DNA of 64,000 nucleotides from Antarctobacter sediminis (GTDB lineage: Bacteria; Pseudomonadota; Alphaproteobacteria; Rhodobacterales; Rhodobacteraceae). The notes beneath the pieces were generated by a model, which was not told the origin of the DNA, made no database searches, and saw only the letters and a list, made by a program, of their open reading frames with translations. Location: NCBI RefSeq assembly GCF_019218285.1, contig NZ_JAHUZG010000002.1, forward strand, positions 186,001 to 250,000. The letters run 5' to 3'. The position numbers were made by a program, and so were the translations under genes. Positions 1 to 9,327 of the stretch are shown piece by piece (position 1 is the first letter of the stretch; each line of letters starts with the position of its first letter).

Positions 1-1176
1 ATAATCGGCCATCCGGTCGCGATCCATGACGGTGACAACCACCGGCCCCTGCACCGAGCCGCCGATGCGGCCCTTTTCGCGCAACGCCGCCAGCAGACGG
101 TCAACCCCGATGGAAACCCCCGTCGCCGGGACAGGCTGCCCGGTAAACCGCTTGACCAGATCGTCATAGCGCCCGCCGCCCGCGACAGAACCGAACTGCC
201 GCTTGCGGCCCTTCTCGTCGAGGATCTCAAAGGTCAGCTCCGCCTCGAAGACAGGCCCGGTGTAATAGCCAAGGCCGCGCACGACGGAAGGGTCGATCAT
301 GATGCGATCCGGACCATAGCCCAGCGCCGCCAGCAGATCCGCGATCTGCTCAAGCTCGGCCACACCTTCCTCGCCCACGGCAGAGCTGCCGATGGCCGCC
401 CGCAGGTTGGCAAGCGTCTCGGCCGCATCCAGCCGTCCCGAGGTCAGGAAGGCCACCACCGGATCAGCCTGCGCATCGCTCAGGCCCACCCCGTCGATAA
501 AGGCGCCCGAAGCATCCAGACGTCCCTTGCCCAACAATTCGCGCACACCGGCCTCGCCGACCTTGTCGAACTTGTCGATGGTCCGCAGCACAGCATCGCG
601 CTGCGCATCATCGTCCAGCCCCATGCATTCCAGAACGCCGTTCAGAACCTTCCGGTTGTTCACCCGGATCAGGTAGTCCCCCCTCGGAATGCCCACCTGT
701 TCCAGCGTGTCCGACAGCATGGCACAGATCTCCGCATCCGCGGCCACGCTGGCCGCCCCCACGGTATCCGCATCACACTGGTAGAACTGGCGATACCGCC
801 CCGGCCCCGGCTTTTCATTGCGCCAGACCGGCCCCATGGCATAGCGCCGATAGGGCAAAGGCAGATCATTGCGATGCTGGGCATAGACCCGCGCCAAGGG
901 CGCCGTCAGATCATAGCGCAGCGCCATCCAGCCATCGTCCTCGTCTTCCCAGGCAAAGACACCTTCGTTCGGACGGTCCACATCGGGCAGGAACTTGCCC
1001 AGCGCCTCGACGGTCTCGACGGCCGAACTCTCCAGCGCTTCGAATCCGTATCGATGGTAAACCCCGGCGATGGTCTGCAACATCTCGGCGCGCTCGGTCA
1101 CTTCGGGCCCGAAATAGTCGCGGAACCCCTTGGGCGTCTGCGCCTTGGGGCGCGGGGCTTTCTTCTGCTTGGCCAT
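1..1176 (-). CDS. hisS: Histidine-tRNA ligase (HisRS), 3' end beyond window
   Basis: This class II aminoacyl-tRNA synthetase charges tRNA-His in the cytoplasm. Translating the minus strand from the ATG at 1176 gives [21 protein letters not shown] and then the class II landmarks: [13 protein letters not shown], the motif 2 stretch [17 protein letters not shown], the histidine-specific [11 protein letters not shown], and motif 3 [13 protein letters not shown]. About 392 codons are inside the window. The C-terminal anticodon-binding domain lies mostly off the left edge, so the gene is partial only because of the window boundary. A GGGGA ribosome-binding site sits six bases before the ATG. It is divergent from slyX across about 130 bases. 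The identification is secure. Confidence 0.96.
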   Translation of the reverse strand, partial: MAKQKKAPRPKAQTPKGFRDYFGPEVTERAEMLQTIAGVYHRYGFEALESSAVETVEALGKFLPDVDRPNEGVFAWEDEDDGWMALRYDLTAPLARVYAQHRNDLPLPYRRYAMGPVWRNEKPGPGRYRQFYQCDADTVGAASVAADAEICAMLSDTLEQVGIPRGDYLIRVNNRKVLNGVLECMGLDDDAQRDAVLRTIDKFDKVGEAGVRELLGKGRLDASGAFIDGVGLSDAQADPVVAFLTSGRLDAAETLANLRAAIGSSAVGEEGVAELEQIADLLAALGYGPDRIMIDPSVVRGLGYYTGPVFEAELTFEILDEKGRKRQFGSVAGGGRYDDLVKRFTGQPVPATGVSIGVDRLLAALREKGRIGGSVQGPVVVTVMDRDRMADY

Positions 1177-1254
1177 GGGTCATCCCCGGTTGTCGGATTT
1201 GTCGCGCTCCCTCTATCCCTTTGCCCCACGCGGGGCAAGCAGAGCGCCTTGCAG

Positions 1255-1276
1255 CTTCTTCTTGGTCCAAATACTC
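1255..1276. repeat. Short relic of a dispersed GC-rich repeat
   Basis: The stretch reads CTTCTTCTTGG-TCCAAATACTC. It matches the outer edge of the repeat copies at 12055-12118, 23662-23711 and 61862-61919, but no double-hairpin part follows it here. It lies between the divergent hisS and slyX genes. Relatedness is inferred from about 20 aligned bases. Confidence 0.45.
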
Positions 1277-1308
1277 AACTGTCCAACCGAGCCACGGAGC
1301 GCCACGCC

Positions 1309-1515
1309 ATGAGTGACAGAACCGACCTTCTCGAAGAACGCCTTGCCCATGCCCTGCGTGCCATCGACGACCTGTCTGAAACCGTGGCCCGACAGGACCG
1401 CGAGATCACGCGCCTGACGGCCCGGGTCGAAATGCTGCTGATGCGCGAAGCCGAACGCGAGACCGAGGGCTCAGGCGGCGTCATCCTCGGCGATGAGCGC
1501 CCCCCACATTACTGA
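1309..1515 (+). CDS. slyX: SlyX family protein
   Basis: This is a 68-residue acidic protein that is almost entirely helical. A heptad-like coiled coil covers roughly residues 5-50 (LLEERLAHALRAIDDL, then VARQDREITRLTARVEMLL). It ends in the short tail PPHY, and this length, coiled coil and PPHY ending are typical of SlyX. The molecular role of SlyX is not established. The start at 1309 is preferred over upstream in-frame starts because the family begins at this point and a GGAG lies upstream. It converges on the lipoprotein gene at 1539-2357 with 23 bases between the stop codons. Confidence 0.85.
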   Translation: MSDRTDLLEERLAHALRAIDDLSETVARQDREITRLTARVEMLLMREAERETEGSGGVILGDERPPHY

Positions 1516-1538
1516 CCCATGCGGGCTGACCGCAGGGT

Positions 1539-2357
1539 TCAGCCTTTCATGTCCATGGCCAGCACTTCACCATCGTGCAAGAGGATGTTCTTCCATCGGG
1601 GATTGCTGCCGAACCGTTCGTAGACGCTGACAAAAACCGTGTTCCGCGCCAGCCTGTTCATCTTGGACCCGCAGGGTTTGCCCTTACGGACACCGCAGAC
1701 CCGGCGTTTGAGCTTTTCATAGGCCTCGTCGGTTTCGGACACCGGCAAGGCCTCACCAGACGGCCCATAGTGGATCTGCTCGTAGCTTTCCGGCGATCCA
1801 AAGATCACCAGCGCCGCGGTGAACTGGCGGGCACAGCCATCGCTGAAGCCGGTGAGATAGAAACTGCGCGGTCCGGTCGAAGCGGGCGCGCTGTCGTACA
1901 GCACGAATTTGCTGCCGCGCTCCGGATACCCCTCGACCTTCTTGCCCAGCTTGCGGCGCGGTGCGTCGCAGACACGGGCCAGCGCGCCATAGGGCAAGGT
2001 CGCACCAAAGGGCACCTCGCGCGCGTCGGGCGCACCGCGACGCGGCGGGCGGGCACGGGCCGGGGCTGAAACCTCGGCCAGTTCGACAGGGTCCGCAGCC
2101 TCGGTGGCACCGGGATCCGGCACCTCTCCCTTGGCGGCGGCCGCCTTTGCCCCGAACAGGCCCAAAAGCCCACGCTTGGGCGCCGGGGCCGTTGCCGGGG
2201 TCCGCGGTGTTTCGGGCGGCAGGACATCCGCCTGCCCCGCATCTTCGGCCACAGGCACATCGCTGTACCTGGGAACCTCGGACAGGGGATCGCCGCACCC
2301 CGCCAGCGCCAGCCCCACGCAAAGCAATATTCCCCCTCGGATCACGCTGGCGCGCAT
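1539..2357 (-). CDS. Putative lipoprotein of unknown function
   Basis: This 272-residue protein begins with a lipoprotein signal (ILLCVGLALAGC, lipobox Cys at residue 21), so it should be lipidated in the cell envelope. Residues about 30-110 are rich in Pro, Ala and Glu and are probably disordered. The C-terminal half (about 120-272) contains four cysteines (DGCARQF, RRVCGVRKGKPCGSK and one earlier) that could form disulfides, and ends KNILLHDGEVLAMDMKG. No known domain was recognised. It lies downstream of dnaE on the same strand, about 100 bases away, so cotranscription is possible. A hairpin overlaps its ribosome-binding site. Confidence 0.8.
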   Translation of the reverse strand: MRASVIRGGILLCVGLALAGCGDPLSEVPRYSDVPVAEDAGQADVLPPETPRTPATAPAPKRGLLGLFGAKAAAAKGEVPDPGATEAADPVELAEVSAPARARPPRRGAPDAREVPFGATLPYGALARVCDAPRRKLGKKVEGYPERGSKFVLYDSAPASTGPRSFYLTGFSDGCARQFTAALVIFGSPESYEQIHYGPSGEALPVSETDEAYEKLKRRVCGVRKGKPCGSKMNRLARNTVFVSVYERFGSNPRWKNILLHDGEVLAMDMKG

Positions 2358-2366
2358 GTCTTTACT

Positions 2367-2383
2367 CCCCGAAACCTTCGGGG
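2367..2383 (-). promoter_or_regulatory. Hairpin overlapping the ribosome-binding site of the lipoprotein gene
   Basis: The inverted repeat CCCCGAA-ACC-TTCGGGG forms a 7-bp stem. In the minus-strand mRNA the 3' arm runs into GGGGAG, the presumed ribosome-binding site, eight bases before the ATG at 2357. The stem could therefore hide the site, or it could be a stem left from dnaE termination. There is no T-run behind it, which argues against a classical terminator. Confidence 0.45.
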
Positions 2384-2456
2384 GGTTGTAGCGCGCCAGA
2401 TGGGCCTCCGTCCACCATGCCTGTGGACAACCCGCAGAGATCCGCGCCTGCCGGTC

Positions 2457-5400
2457 TCACATGTCCTCGACCGCCAGCACACCGTCCAGCGATTTGACCG
2501 CGCCCTTGATCTCGGGCGTCACCGGGAAATCCGTACCGGCGTCCAGTTCGACTTCACCGGGCAGTCCCGGATCATTGAGCAACAGATGGATCGGGCCGCG
2601 CCGCGCCTTGGGCATTTGTTCCGCGGCCCGGCCAAGAACCGAAGCGATCTGCGGCAGCGCCCCCGGCGTTTCCACGTAAATCCGCAGCCCCGTCACTCCG
2701 GCTCCGGCGACACCGGCCTCGACCGGGGCAACCGAGCGGCCCAAGAGCTTGAGCTGGTCGGATTCCATCGTCGCCTCGACCGTTACCAGCACCTTGGATC
2801 CGCTTTCCAGAAAATCGCGTGATTTTTCCAAGGCTTCCGAAAACAACGTCACCTCGTAGGCCCCGGTCGGATCGCTGAGCTGGGCAAAGGCGAACCGGTT
2901 GCCGCGCGCCGATTTCCGCTCTTGCCGGCCGGCCACCACCCCGGCCAGCTTGGCCACCAGCGGTGAGGACTGCGCCTTGTGCGTGACCTCGTCCAGCGTC
3001 ATGACGCCGTTGCGCTTGAGCGCGGGCATGTAATCGTCCAGCGGGTGGCCCGACAGGTAGAAACCGACGGCCTTGAACTCTTCGGCCAATCGTTCGGCGG
3101 GCAGCCAATCGGGCACGGGCGACATGCGCGGTTCGGGCAGATCTTCGCCCGCTTCGCCAAACAGCGACACCTGAGCCGAAGCCTTTTGTTCGTGGATCGC
3201 CGCCGAATAGGCCACCAGCGAGTCCAGCGAATCAAAGATCCGCCGCCGGTTCGAATCCAGCACGTCGAAACAACCCGCCCGGGCCATCATCTCCAGCGGC
3301 CGCTTGCCGATCTTCTTGAGATCCACCCTGCGGGCAAAGTCGAAGACGTTGACAAAAGGTTTGTCGCCACGCCCGGCCACCACAAGCCGCATGACCTCCA
3401 GACCCACGTTCTTGAGCGCTCCCAGCGCATAGACCAACTGTCCGTCCACCACGTCAAAGGTCGCCAGCGACCGGTTCACGCAGGGCGGCACCCAAGGCAG
3501 TTTCAGCCCTTTGCGGACCTCTTCGAAATAGACCGCCAGCTTGTCAGTCAGATGGATATCGCAGTTCATGACCCCGGCCATGAATTCGACGGCATGGTTC
3601 GCCTTCAACCAGGCGGTCTGATAGCTGACCACGGCATAGGCGGCGGCGTGCGACTTGTTGAAACCGTAGTTGGCGAACTTTTCCAGCAGGTCGAAAACCT
3701 CGGATGCCTTCTTGGCGTCCACGCCGTTTTCGCCCGCGCCCTTGGTAAATTTCGGGCGCTCGGCGTCCATCGCCTCCTTGATCTTCTTACCCATCGCTCG
3801 ACGCAGCAGGTCGGCGCCGCCCAGCGTGTAATTCGCCATGACCTGCGCGATCTGCATCACCTGTTCCTGATAGACGATGATGCCCTGCGTTTCCTCAAGG
3901 ATATGGTCGATCAGCGGATGGACCGAGGTAATGTCCTTCACCCCGTTCTTGACCTCGCAATAGGTCGGGATGTTTTCCATCGGGCCCGGACGATACAGCG
4001 CCACCAGCGCGACAATGTCCTCGATACAGGTTGGCTTCATGCGCTTGAGCGCATCCATCATGCCCGAGCTTTCCACCTGGAACACGGCGACCGTCTTGGC
4101 GCTGGCGTAAAGCTTGTAGGTGACCTCGTCATCCAGCGGGATGGCGTTGATCTGGTTTTCCGCCCCTTCGGCGGGTTCGTAAAGCAGCGTACCATCCGCC
4201 GCCACGTGCAGATCCCGCCCGGACTTGAAAATCAGGTCCATGGCGTTCTGGATCACGGTCAGCGTCTTGAGGCCGAGAAAGTCGAACTTCACCAACCCGG
4301 CCTGTTCAACCCATTTCATGTTGAACTGTGTCGCCGGCATTTCCGAGCGCGGATCGCGGTAAAGCGGCACCAGTTCATCCGTCGGTCGATCGGCGATCAC
4401 AACACCGGCGGCGTGGGTGCCCGCCGACCGCAACAGCCCCTCGACCTGCATCCCGTATTTCAACAGGCGGTCAACAACCTCTTCGTTGCGGGCCTCTTCG
4501 GCAAGGCGCGGTTCATCCTGCAACGCCTTTTCGATCGACACCGGTTTGACCCCTTCGACGGGGATCATCTTGGACAGGCGATCAACCTGACCGTAAGGCA
4601 TTTGAAGAACGCGGCCCATATCGCGGACCGCCGCCTTGGACAAAAGCGCACCAAAGGTGATGATCTGCGCCACCCTGTCGTGGCCGTATTTGTCCTGCAC
4701 GTATTGGATCACCTCTTCGCGGCGATCCATGCAAAAATCGATGTCGAAGTCAGGCATCGACACCCGTTCCGGGTTAAGGAATCGTTCGAACAGCAGCGAA
4801 TAGCGCAGCGGGTCAAGGTCGGTGATGGTCAGCGCATAGGCCACCAGACTGCCCGCCCCAGACCCCCGCCCCGGCCCGACGGGAATGTCGTGGTCTTTGG
4901 CCCACTGGATAAAATCCGCAACAATCAGGAAGTAGCCGGGAAACCCCATGCCCTCGATGATGCCCAGTTCAAAATCCAGACGTTCCTGGTACTCCTCGAC
5001 GCTGACCGCATGGGGGATCACCGCAAGACGCGCCTGAAGCCCCTCGTTCGCCATGCGGCGCAGTTCGGCAACCTCGTCGTCGGCGAATTTCGGCAGGATC
5101 GGATTGCGCCGGTAAGCCATGAAAGCACAGCGCCGCGCAATCTCGATCGTGTTGTCAAGCGCTTCGGGCAGGTCGGCAAACAGGACGGCCATTTCCTGCG
5201 GTGTCTTCAGATAGTGCTGTGGGGTCAGACGGCGGCGCGGCTCCTGCTGGTCGACATAGGCCCCCTCGGCGATGCAGATCATCGCGTCATGCGCCTCGTA
5301 CATGCCTTCCTTGGGGAAATAGACATCGTTGGTGGCGACCAAGGGCAGGTTCATCTCATAGGCCATTTCGACAAAGCCGCGCTCTGACAGGCGCTCTGCC

Positions 5401-5957
5401 TCGGGCGGTGTGCCATCTTCGCCCGGATGGCGCTGCAATTCGACATACAGACGGTCGCCATAGATTTCGGCCAGCCGCGTCATCAGCGCCTGCGCCGCGC
5501 CCCTGTGGCCCTGCCGCAAATGGCGGCCAACCGGCCCGTCCGGCCCACCGGACAGGCAGATCACATCCTCGGAATGCCGGGCCAGTTCCTCCAGTGTCAC
5601 GTGCGGCAACTCGTTGTCGCGGCGCATGTAAAGGCACGAGTTGAGCTTCATCAGATGCTCATACCCGGCTTCGCTCTGGGCCAGCAGAACAATCGGCGCG
5701 GGTGGCTTTGCCCGCTCGCCCGGCTGCGGTTCGACATAGCGCAGGTCCATCTGACAGCCGATGATCGGTTGCACCCCCGCGCCGCTGGCACCAACGGAAA
5801 ACTCCAGCGCCGCGAACAGATTGTTGGTGTCCGTCACCGCAATCGCCGGCATGCCCATATCAGCGCAAAGCCCGGGCAGCTTTTTCAGCCGCACAGCCCC
5901 TTCTAGCAGCGAATATTCGGTGTGGACGCGGAGGTGAATGAATCGGGGATCAGCCAT
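2457..5957 (-). CDS. dnaE: DNA polymerase III subunit alpha
   Basis: This is the catalytic subunit of the replicative polymerase. At 1166 residues it is full length for DnaE1. An N-terminal PHP domain starts HLRVHTEYSLLEGAVRL (residues 8-24). The polymerase core holds GPGRGSGAGS (361-370) and the catalytic Asp pair in PDFDIDFCMD (around 402-411). The finger region FANYGFNKSHAAAYAVVSYQ follows, and the C-terminal part contains helix-hairpin-helix and OB-fold sequence (LAGVVAGRQERKSARGNRFAF). The minus-strand start at 5957 fits the family N-terminus. The plus-strand alpha/beta hydrolase gene is divergent from it. Confidence 0.97.
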   Translation of the reverse strand: MADPRFIHLRVHTEYSLLEGAVRLKKLPGLCADMGMPAIAVTDTNNLFAALEFSVGASGAGVQPIIGCQMDLRYVEPQPGERAKPPAPIVLLAQSEAGYEHLMKLNSCLYMRRDNELPHVTLEELARHSEDVICLSGGPDGPVGRHLRQGHRGAAQALMTRLAEIYGDRLYVELQRHPGEDGTPPEAERLSERGFVEMAYEMNLPLVATNDVYFPKEGMYEAHDAMICIAEGAYVDQQEPRRRLTPQHYLKTPQEMAVLFADLPEALDNTIEIARRCAFMAYRRNPILPKFADDEVAELRRMANEGLQARLAVIPHAVSVEEYQERLDFELGIIEGMGFPGYFLIVADFIQWAKDHDIPVGPGRGSGAGSLVAYALTITDLDPLRYSLLFERFLNPERVSMPDFDIDFCMDRREEVIQYVQDKYGHDRVAQIITFGALLSKAAVRDMGRVLQMPYGQVDRLSKMIPVEGVKPVSIEKALQDEPRLAEEARNEEVVDRLLKYGMQVEGLLRSAGTHAAGVVIADRPTDELVPLYRDPRSEMPATQFNMKWVEQAGLVKFDFLGLKTLTVIQNAMDLIFKSGRDLHVAADGTLLYEPAEGAENQINAIPLDDEVTYKLYASAKTVAVFQVESSGMMDALKRMKPTCIEDIVALVALYRPGPMENIPTYCEVKNGVKDITSVHPLIDHILEETQGIIVYQEQVMQIAQVMANYTLGGADLLRRAMGKKIKEAMDAERPKFTKGAGENGVDAKKASEVFDLLEKFANYGFNKSHAAAYAVVSYQTAWLKANHAVEFMAGVMNCDIHLTDKLAVYFEEVRKGLKLPWVPPCVNRSLATFDVVDGQLVYALGALKNVGLEVMRLVVAGRGDKPFVNVFDFARRVDLKKIGKRPLEMMARAGCFDVLDSNRRRIFDSLDSLVAYSAAIHEQKASAQVSLFGEAGEDLPEPRMSPVPDWLPAERLAEEFKAVGFYLSGHPLDDYMPALKRNGVMTLDEVTHKAQSSPLVAKLAGVVAGRQERKSARGNRFAFAQLSDPTGAYEVTLFSEALEKSRDFLESGSKVLVTVEATMESDQLKLLGRSVAPVEAGVAGAGVTGLRIYVETPGALPQIASVLGRAAEQMPKARRGPIHLLLNDPGLPGEVELDAGTDFPVTPEIKGAVKSLDGVLAVEDM

Positions 5958-6062
5958 GGAGATACATTATTCTGTGGTCGGGACCGGCAAAAGCCCCAAT
6001 CCCGCACCGAACCGCCCGTAAGCCGGATGACCTAGCGCCCGCTTGGCGCTCGCGCCTAAATT

Positions 6063-7046
6063 GTGCCATCTTTGCGCGGCACACTTTGGAACGGATTGTT
6101 CGCAAACACAGGCTCCTTTGACCCGGCCATGCAGCCCCCGGCCCATATTGCCCCGGCCCCGATGCCGCGCAGGAATGATCTTGGCACCCCCCTGCCGGGC
6201 CGACCCAAAGGTGTCCGGGCGCGGTTGCGGCGGTCGGCTGTCATGTCGGCCTCTGTCCTTGCGCCAAGGCTTGCCGCGGCGCATCTGGCCCGGCGCTATC
6301 TGACTGCCGATCAGGCCGTGATTGATGATCTGGCCCACAGGAAACACCGCTTTGGGATCGTTCCGCTTGGTGAAGACACGGCGATCCTGCGCATGGCCGC
6401 GCGCCACTTGCCGGACAATGGTCCCCGCGTTCTGGTCCTGCCCGGTCACGACGGGCATTTTCGCCAATTCACCCGCGTTGCCCGCGCCCTGCAAAAACGT
6501 GGCGGCGCCGTCGATATGCTGATCTTTCCCGGACATGCCCACAGGTCCAGCGGTCTGTGCAGCCTGCGCCACATGGTCGGGGCGATCCTGCGCGCCACCC
6601 GTCAGCAAGGCCCCTACAACGGCATCGTTGCCCATTGCGTTGGGTCCAACGCCTTGCTTCATGCTCTGGAGGAAGGCCAAAGTCTGGCGAACAGACTGGC
6701 GCTGATATCCGTTCCTTTGGACCTGCCGGCGCTGGTGCGCCTTGGCGGGCGACAATACGGTCTGAACGGGCGCTGTCTTGACCATTTTGTCCGGCATGTC
6801 GACGCCATCGGTGCGCCCTACGCGCTTGGTCACGACTGGCAGCCCCTTGCCCGTTCCCGCAGCGAAGGTTTGCTGATCGTGCAGGCGCGCAATGACTATG
6901 CCGCGCCGCTGGAAAACCTGCGCCCGCTGGCCGAGACTTGGCCCGGCGCGCGGCTGGAGGTGTTCGAACAAGGCGACCACAACGGTATCCTGAACGTAAC
7001 CTCTGCCATACGCGCCATTGCCGAATTCATTGTACCCGGTGACTAA
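6063..7046 (+). CDS. Alpha/beta hydrolase fold protein with Cys in the nucleophile position
   Basis: The fold is recognisable from LVLPGHDGHFRQF (residues about 124-136, oxyanion region) and the nucleophile elbow IVAHCVGSNALL. Candidate acid and base are Asp in LLIVQARNDYAAPL and His in FEQGDHNGIL near the C-terminus. The elbow has Cys192 where most relatives have Ser (usually H-S-x-G-G), so the triad would be Cys-Asp-His as in dienelactone hydrolases, or the enzyme is altered or inactive. The substrate is unknown. The start is uncertain: GTG at 6063 gives 327 residues, ATG at 6129 or 6243 gives shorter proteins, and none has a strong ribosome-binding site. It converges on the MFS gene with 5 bases between stops. 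Confidence 0.75.
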   Translation: MPSLRGTLWNGLFANTGSFDPAMQPPAHIAPAPMPRRNDLGTPLPGRPKGVRARLRRSAVMSASVLAPRLAAAHLARRYLTADQAVIDDLAHRKHRFGIVPLGEDTAILRMAARHLPDNGPRVLVLPGHDGHFRQFTRVARALQKRGGAVDMLIFPGHAHRSSGLCSLRHMVGAILRATRQQGPYNGIVAHCVGSNALLHALEEGQSLANRLALISVPLDLPALVRLGGRQYGLNGRCLDHFVRHVDAIGAPYALGHDWQPLARSRSEGLLIVQARNDYAAPLENLRPLAETWPGARLEVFEQGDHNGILNVTSAIRAIAEFIVPGD

Positions 7047-7051
7047 AGGAC

Positions 7052-8560
7052 TCAGCCCTCGGCAAATGGGACCTCGCGCAACAGCATAGAAGCAAGACAG
7101 GCAACTACCGCCGCCGCCGCTGCCGCCCAGAAAATCGGGTGCAGCGCATCCGAGAACCCGTCCAGAACCCGGGCCTGCGTTTCCACAGGCAGGGCCTGCA
7201 CCACACTGGTGCCCAGCGCGCCGATGCCCCCCGACACGCCACCCGGCAGCTCTCCGGCAAGGTTGCGCATCAAACCGGCGCTGAACATCGCGCCGAAAAC
7301 CGCCGTTCCAAAAGACCCCCCGATCAGACGGAACATATTGGTCGAAGCCGTCCCGACCCCCATCATCGCCCGCGGCACCGCGTTCTGGATCGCGGCCACG
7401 CCGACGGCAAAGACCGGGCCAAGCCCCAGCCCGACCATCACCATGATCGCGCCGATGGCCCACAGTGCGCTACCGCCATCGATGCGCGACATGCCAACCA
7501 GCGCCACGGCCAACAGCCCCGTCGACAGCACCGGCATCAGCTTGTAATGCCCGGTGGCCGACATGATTTTGCCTGCGGCCATAGAGGACAGGATCAGCCC
7601 GCCCATCATCGGTACAAGGAACAGGCCAGAGGCCGTCGGACTGACCCCTTTCACCATTTGCAGAAACAGCGGCAAAAAGGTGATCGTGCCGAACATCCCC
7701 ATACCGACCAGAAAACCCACGAGGTTGATGACAAGGAAGGTGTTGTTGGAAAACAGCGACAACGGCAGGATCGGCTCGGCAGCCCGCCGTTCGGTGATGA
7801 CGAACCCCGCCAGCGCCAGCGCAAGCCCCATCACCAACCACGCCACCGGCAGGCTGGACCAGCCATAGCTGCCCGCCGTATTGGGCAACAGCACTACGCT
7901 GCCAAGGATTGCCGCCAGCAGCGCCGCACCAAGGTAGTCCACCGGCTTGTCCGACCGCGCGACCGGGTCCGGCAAGGCGCGGTTCAGCACGAAAAAGGCC
8001 ACAACGCCCACCGGTAGGTTGACGAAAAAGATCCAGTGCCAGCCGATGCTCTGCACGATGGCCCCACCCAACAGCGGGCCGATCACCGTGGACACACCGA
8101 AGGCCGCGCCAAGAAAGCCCTGCGCCTTGCCCCGCTCGCGCGGCGGCATCAGGTCGCCCACGGCGGTCATGCAGGTCACGATCAGCCCTCCGCCGCCCAG
8201 CCCTTGAACCGCACGCCCGGCGATCACCATTTCCATCGAGTTCGCCGTGCCGCAGATCACGGCGCCAAGCACAAAGACAAGGATCCCGCCTTTGAGCACC
8301 ACCTTGCGCCCGTAAAGGTCCGACAGCTTGCCAGCCACCGGCGCGCCGATTGTCGAGGCCATCAGATAGGCCGTGATCACCCATGTGATATGGTCCATAC
8401 CGCCAAGATCGGCCACCATGATCGGCATGGCCGTCGATACAATGGTCTGACCGAGAGAGGCAAACAGCAGCGTCGCGGCAATCGCCGTCAGGGCAAGCCG
8501 CAATGTGGCCGGGTCGGTGGATGAAACGGCAGGGGAAACAGGGGATTCGACAAGAGACAT
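7052..8560 (-). CDS. MFS multidrug exporter, DHA2 (14-TM) type
   Basis: This 502-residue integral membrane protein belongs to the EmrB/QacA branch of the major facilitator superfamily and probably exports toxic compounds using the proton gradient. About 14 hydrophobic segments are seen. Characteristic motifs are GQTIVSTAMPIMVADLG near the N-terminus, the loop motif GKLSDLYGRKVVL (motif A) and GAAFGVSTVIGPLLGG (motif C-like). The ATG at 8560 is chosen because AAGGA lies nine bases upstream and the protein then starts MSLVESPV; a longer reading frame would run through the promoter. It is divergent from a MarR gene, the usual arrangement for a repressor-controlled efflux pump. The substrate cannot be inferred. 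Confidence 0.9.
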   Translation of the reverse strand: MSLVESPVSPAVSSTDPATLRLALTAIAATLLFASLGQTIVSTAMPIMVADLGGMDHITWVITAYLMASTIGAPVAGKLSDLYGRKVVLKGGILVFVLGAVICGTANSMEMVIAGRAVQGLGGGGLIVTCMTAVGDLMPPRERGKAQGFLGAAFGVSTVIGPLLGGAIVQSIGWHWIFFVNLPVGVVAFFVLNRALPDPVARSDKPVDYLGAALLAAILGSVVLLPNTAGSYGWSSLPVAWLVMGLALALAGFVITERRAAEPILPLSLFSNNTFLVINLVGFLVGMGMFGTITFLPLFLQMVKGVSPTASGLFLVPMMGGLILSSMAAGKIMSATGHYKLMPVLSTGLLAVALVGMSRIDGGSALWAIGAIMVMVGLGLGPVFAVGVAAIQNAVPRAMMGVGTASTNMFRLIGGSFGTAVFGAMFSAGLMRNLAGELPGGVSGGIGALGTSVVQALPVETQARVLDGFSDALHPIFWAAAAAAVVACLASMLLREVPFAEG

Positions 8561-8646
8561 GCAAATTTCCTTGAAACAGGGGCGGACGGCCCGTGCTCGG
8601 CGGATCCGGCGCGGGCAAGAGGATTGCAACGGGTCTGAACTGGGCC

Positions 8647-8702
8647 TAGATATGTGCCAGACGCAATTACATGTCAACAGCATGCATTTGCCACTTACAT
8701 GC
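8647..8702. promoter_or_regulatory. Efflux/MarR divergent control region with operator-like dyad
   Basis: An imperfect inverted repeat, GCAATTACATG (8663-8673) and CATGCATTTGC (8681-8691), matches at 9 of 11 positions. The word TTACATG is repeated at 8668 and 8696. On the minus strand TTGACA (8677-8672) lies 19 bases from TATCTA (8652-8647), a plausible sigma-70 promoter for the exporter, and the dyad covers its -35 region. That is where a MarR repressor would act. Assignment to the adjacent MarR protein is inference. Confidence 0.6.
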
Positions 8703-8724
8703 AATGATGCACATCGAGGGCCGC

Positions 8725-9327
8725 ATGGGCGCACGGGATGACAAACTGAAAGAGCGGCTCGCCCGCGCCGGTGTCGGACACGATGTGGCCGAGGCCGCGC
8801 TGGACATTGACGCCATCCTTCAGTCGTGGCGGCGGCGGTTCACCAAAAGGGAACTGGGGCTGCGCGCCCTGGGCGATCTTGGGCTGGACATCGAGATGGC
8901 CGAGCTGGACGTGCTGATCGCCGTTCGCGCCCCGGTCAATGAGTTCGGTGAAGGATCGGGCGAGGAAACCATGGTCTCGACCGTGGCCAGCCGCCTTGCC
9001 ATCGACCCATCCCGCGCCAGCCGCCTGACCAGCCAGTTGATCAAACGTGGGTTGCTGCGCCGCGCTGTCAGCCAGCAGGACGCACGCCGCGCCGTGCTGG
9101 AACTGACAGAGGCAGGGGAACGCGCGGTCGAGGCCGTCCGCAGTTACAAGTTCCTCGTTCTGGGGTCTTACCTCAAGGACTGGACGATGGAAGAAATCCA
9201 GACCTTCCTGCCGCTGCTTGAACGGTTTTCAGCGTGGTCGGAAAAGGCCGCCTGCCCCACGGGGCCGGTTGAGGACGAGGTTGCCAAACTGCGCGCGGCG
9301 CTGGCCGAAGACCTGAAAAACGGCTGA
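8725..9327 (+). CDS. MarR family transcriptional regulator
   Basis: This 200-residue winged-helix protein is likely the repressor of the divergent exporter. The N-terminal half has helices for dimerisation. The DNA-binding part is around ASRLAIDPSRASRLTSQLIKRGLLRRA, followed by the wing SQQDARRAVLELTEAGERAV, which is the MarR signature. The ATG at 8725 is supported by GAGGG six bases upstream; ATGs at 8704 and 8707 are possible but would fall inside the operator-like region. A C-terminal tail of about 40 residues is somewhat longer than in the shortest MarR proteins. The effector is unknown. Confidence 0.9.
   Translation: MGARDDKLKERLARAGVGHDVAEAALDIDAILQSWRRRFTKRELGLRALGDLGLDIEMAELDVLIAVRAPVNEFGEGSGEETMVSTVASRLAIDPSRASRLTSQLIKRGLLRRAVSQQDARRAVLELTEAGERAVEAVRSYKFLVLGSYLKDWTMEEIQTFLPLLERFSAWSEKAACPTGPVEDEVAKLRAALAEDLKNG

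Noticed and set aside
2979-5387. Long plus-strand open frame of about 800 codons inside dnaE
   Set aside because: It is antisense to dnaE, encodes a His/Arg/Asp-rich sequence with no recognisable domain, and is expected in high-GC genes where the opposite frame seldom meets a stop.
5967-7463. Minus-strand frame of about 500 codons over the alpha/beta hydrolase gene
   Set aside because: The product has no known motif and overlaps both the hydrolase and the MFS gene, each with clear family motifs.
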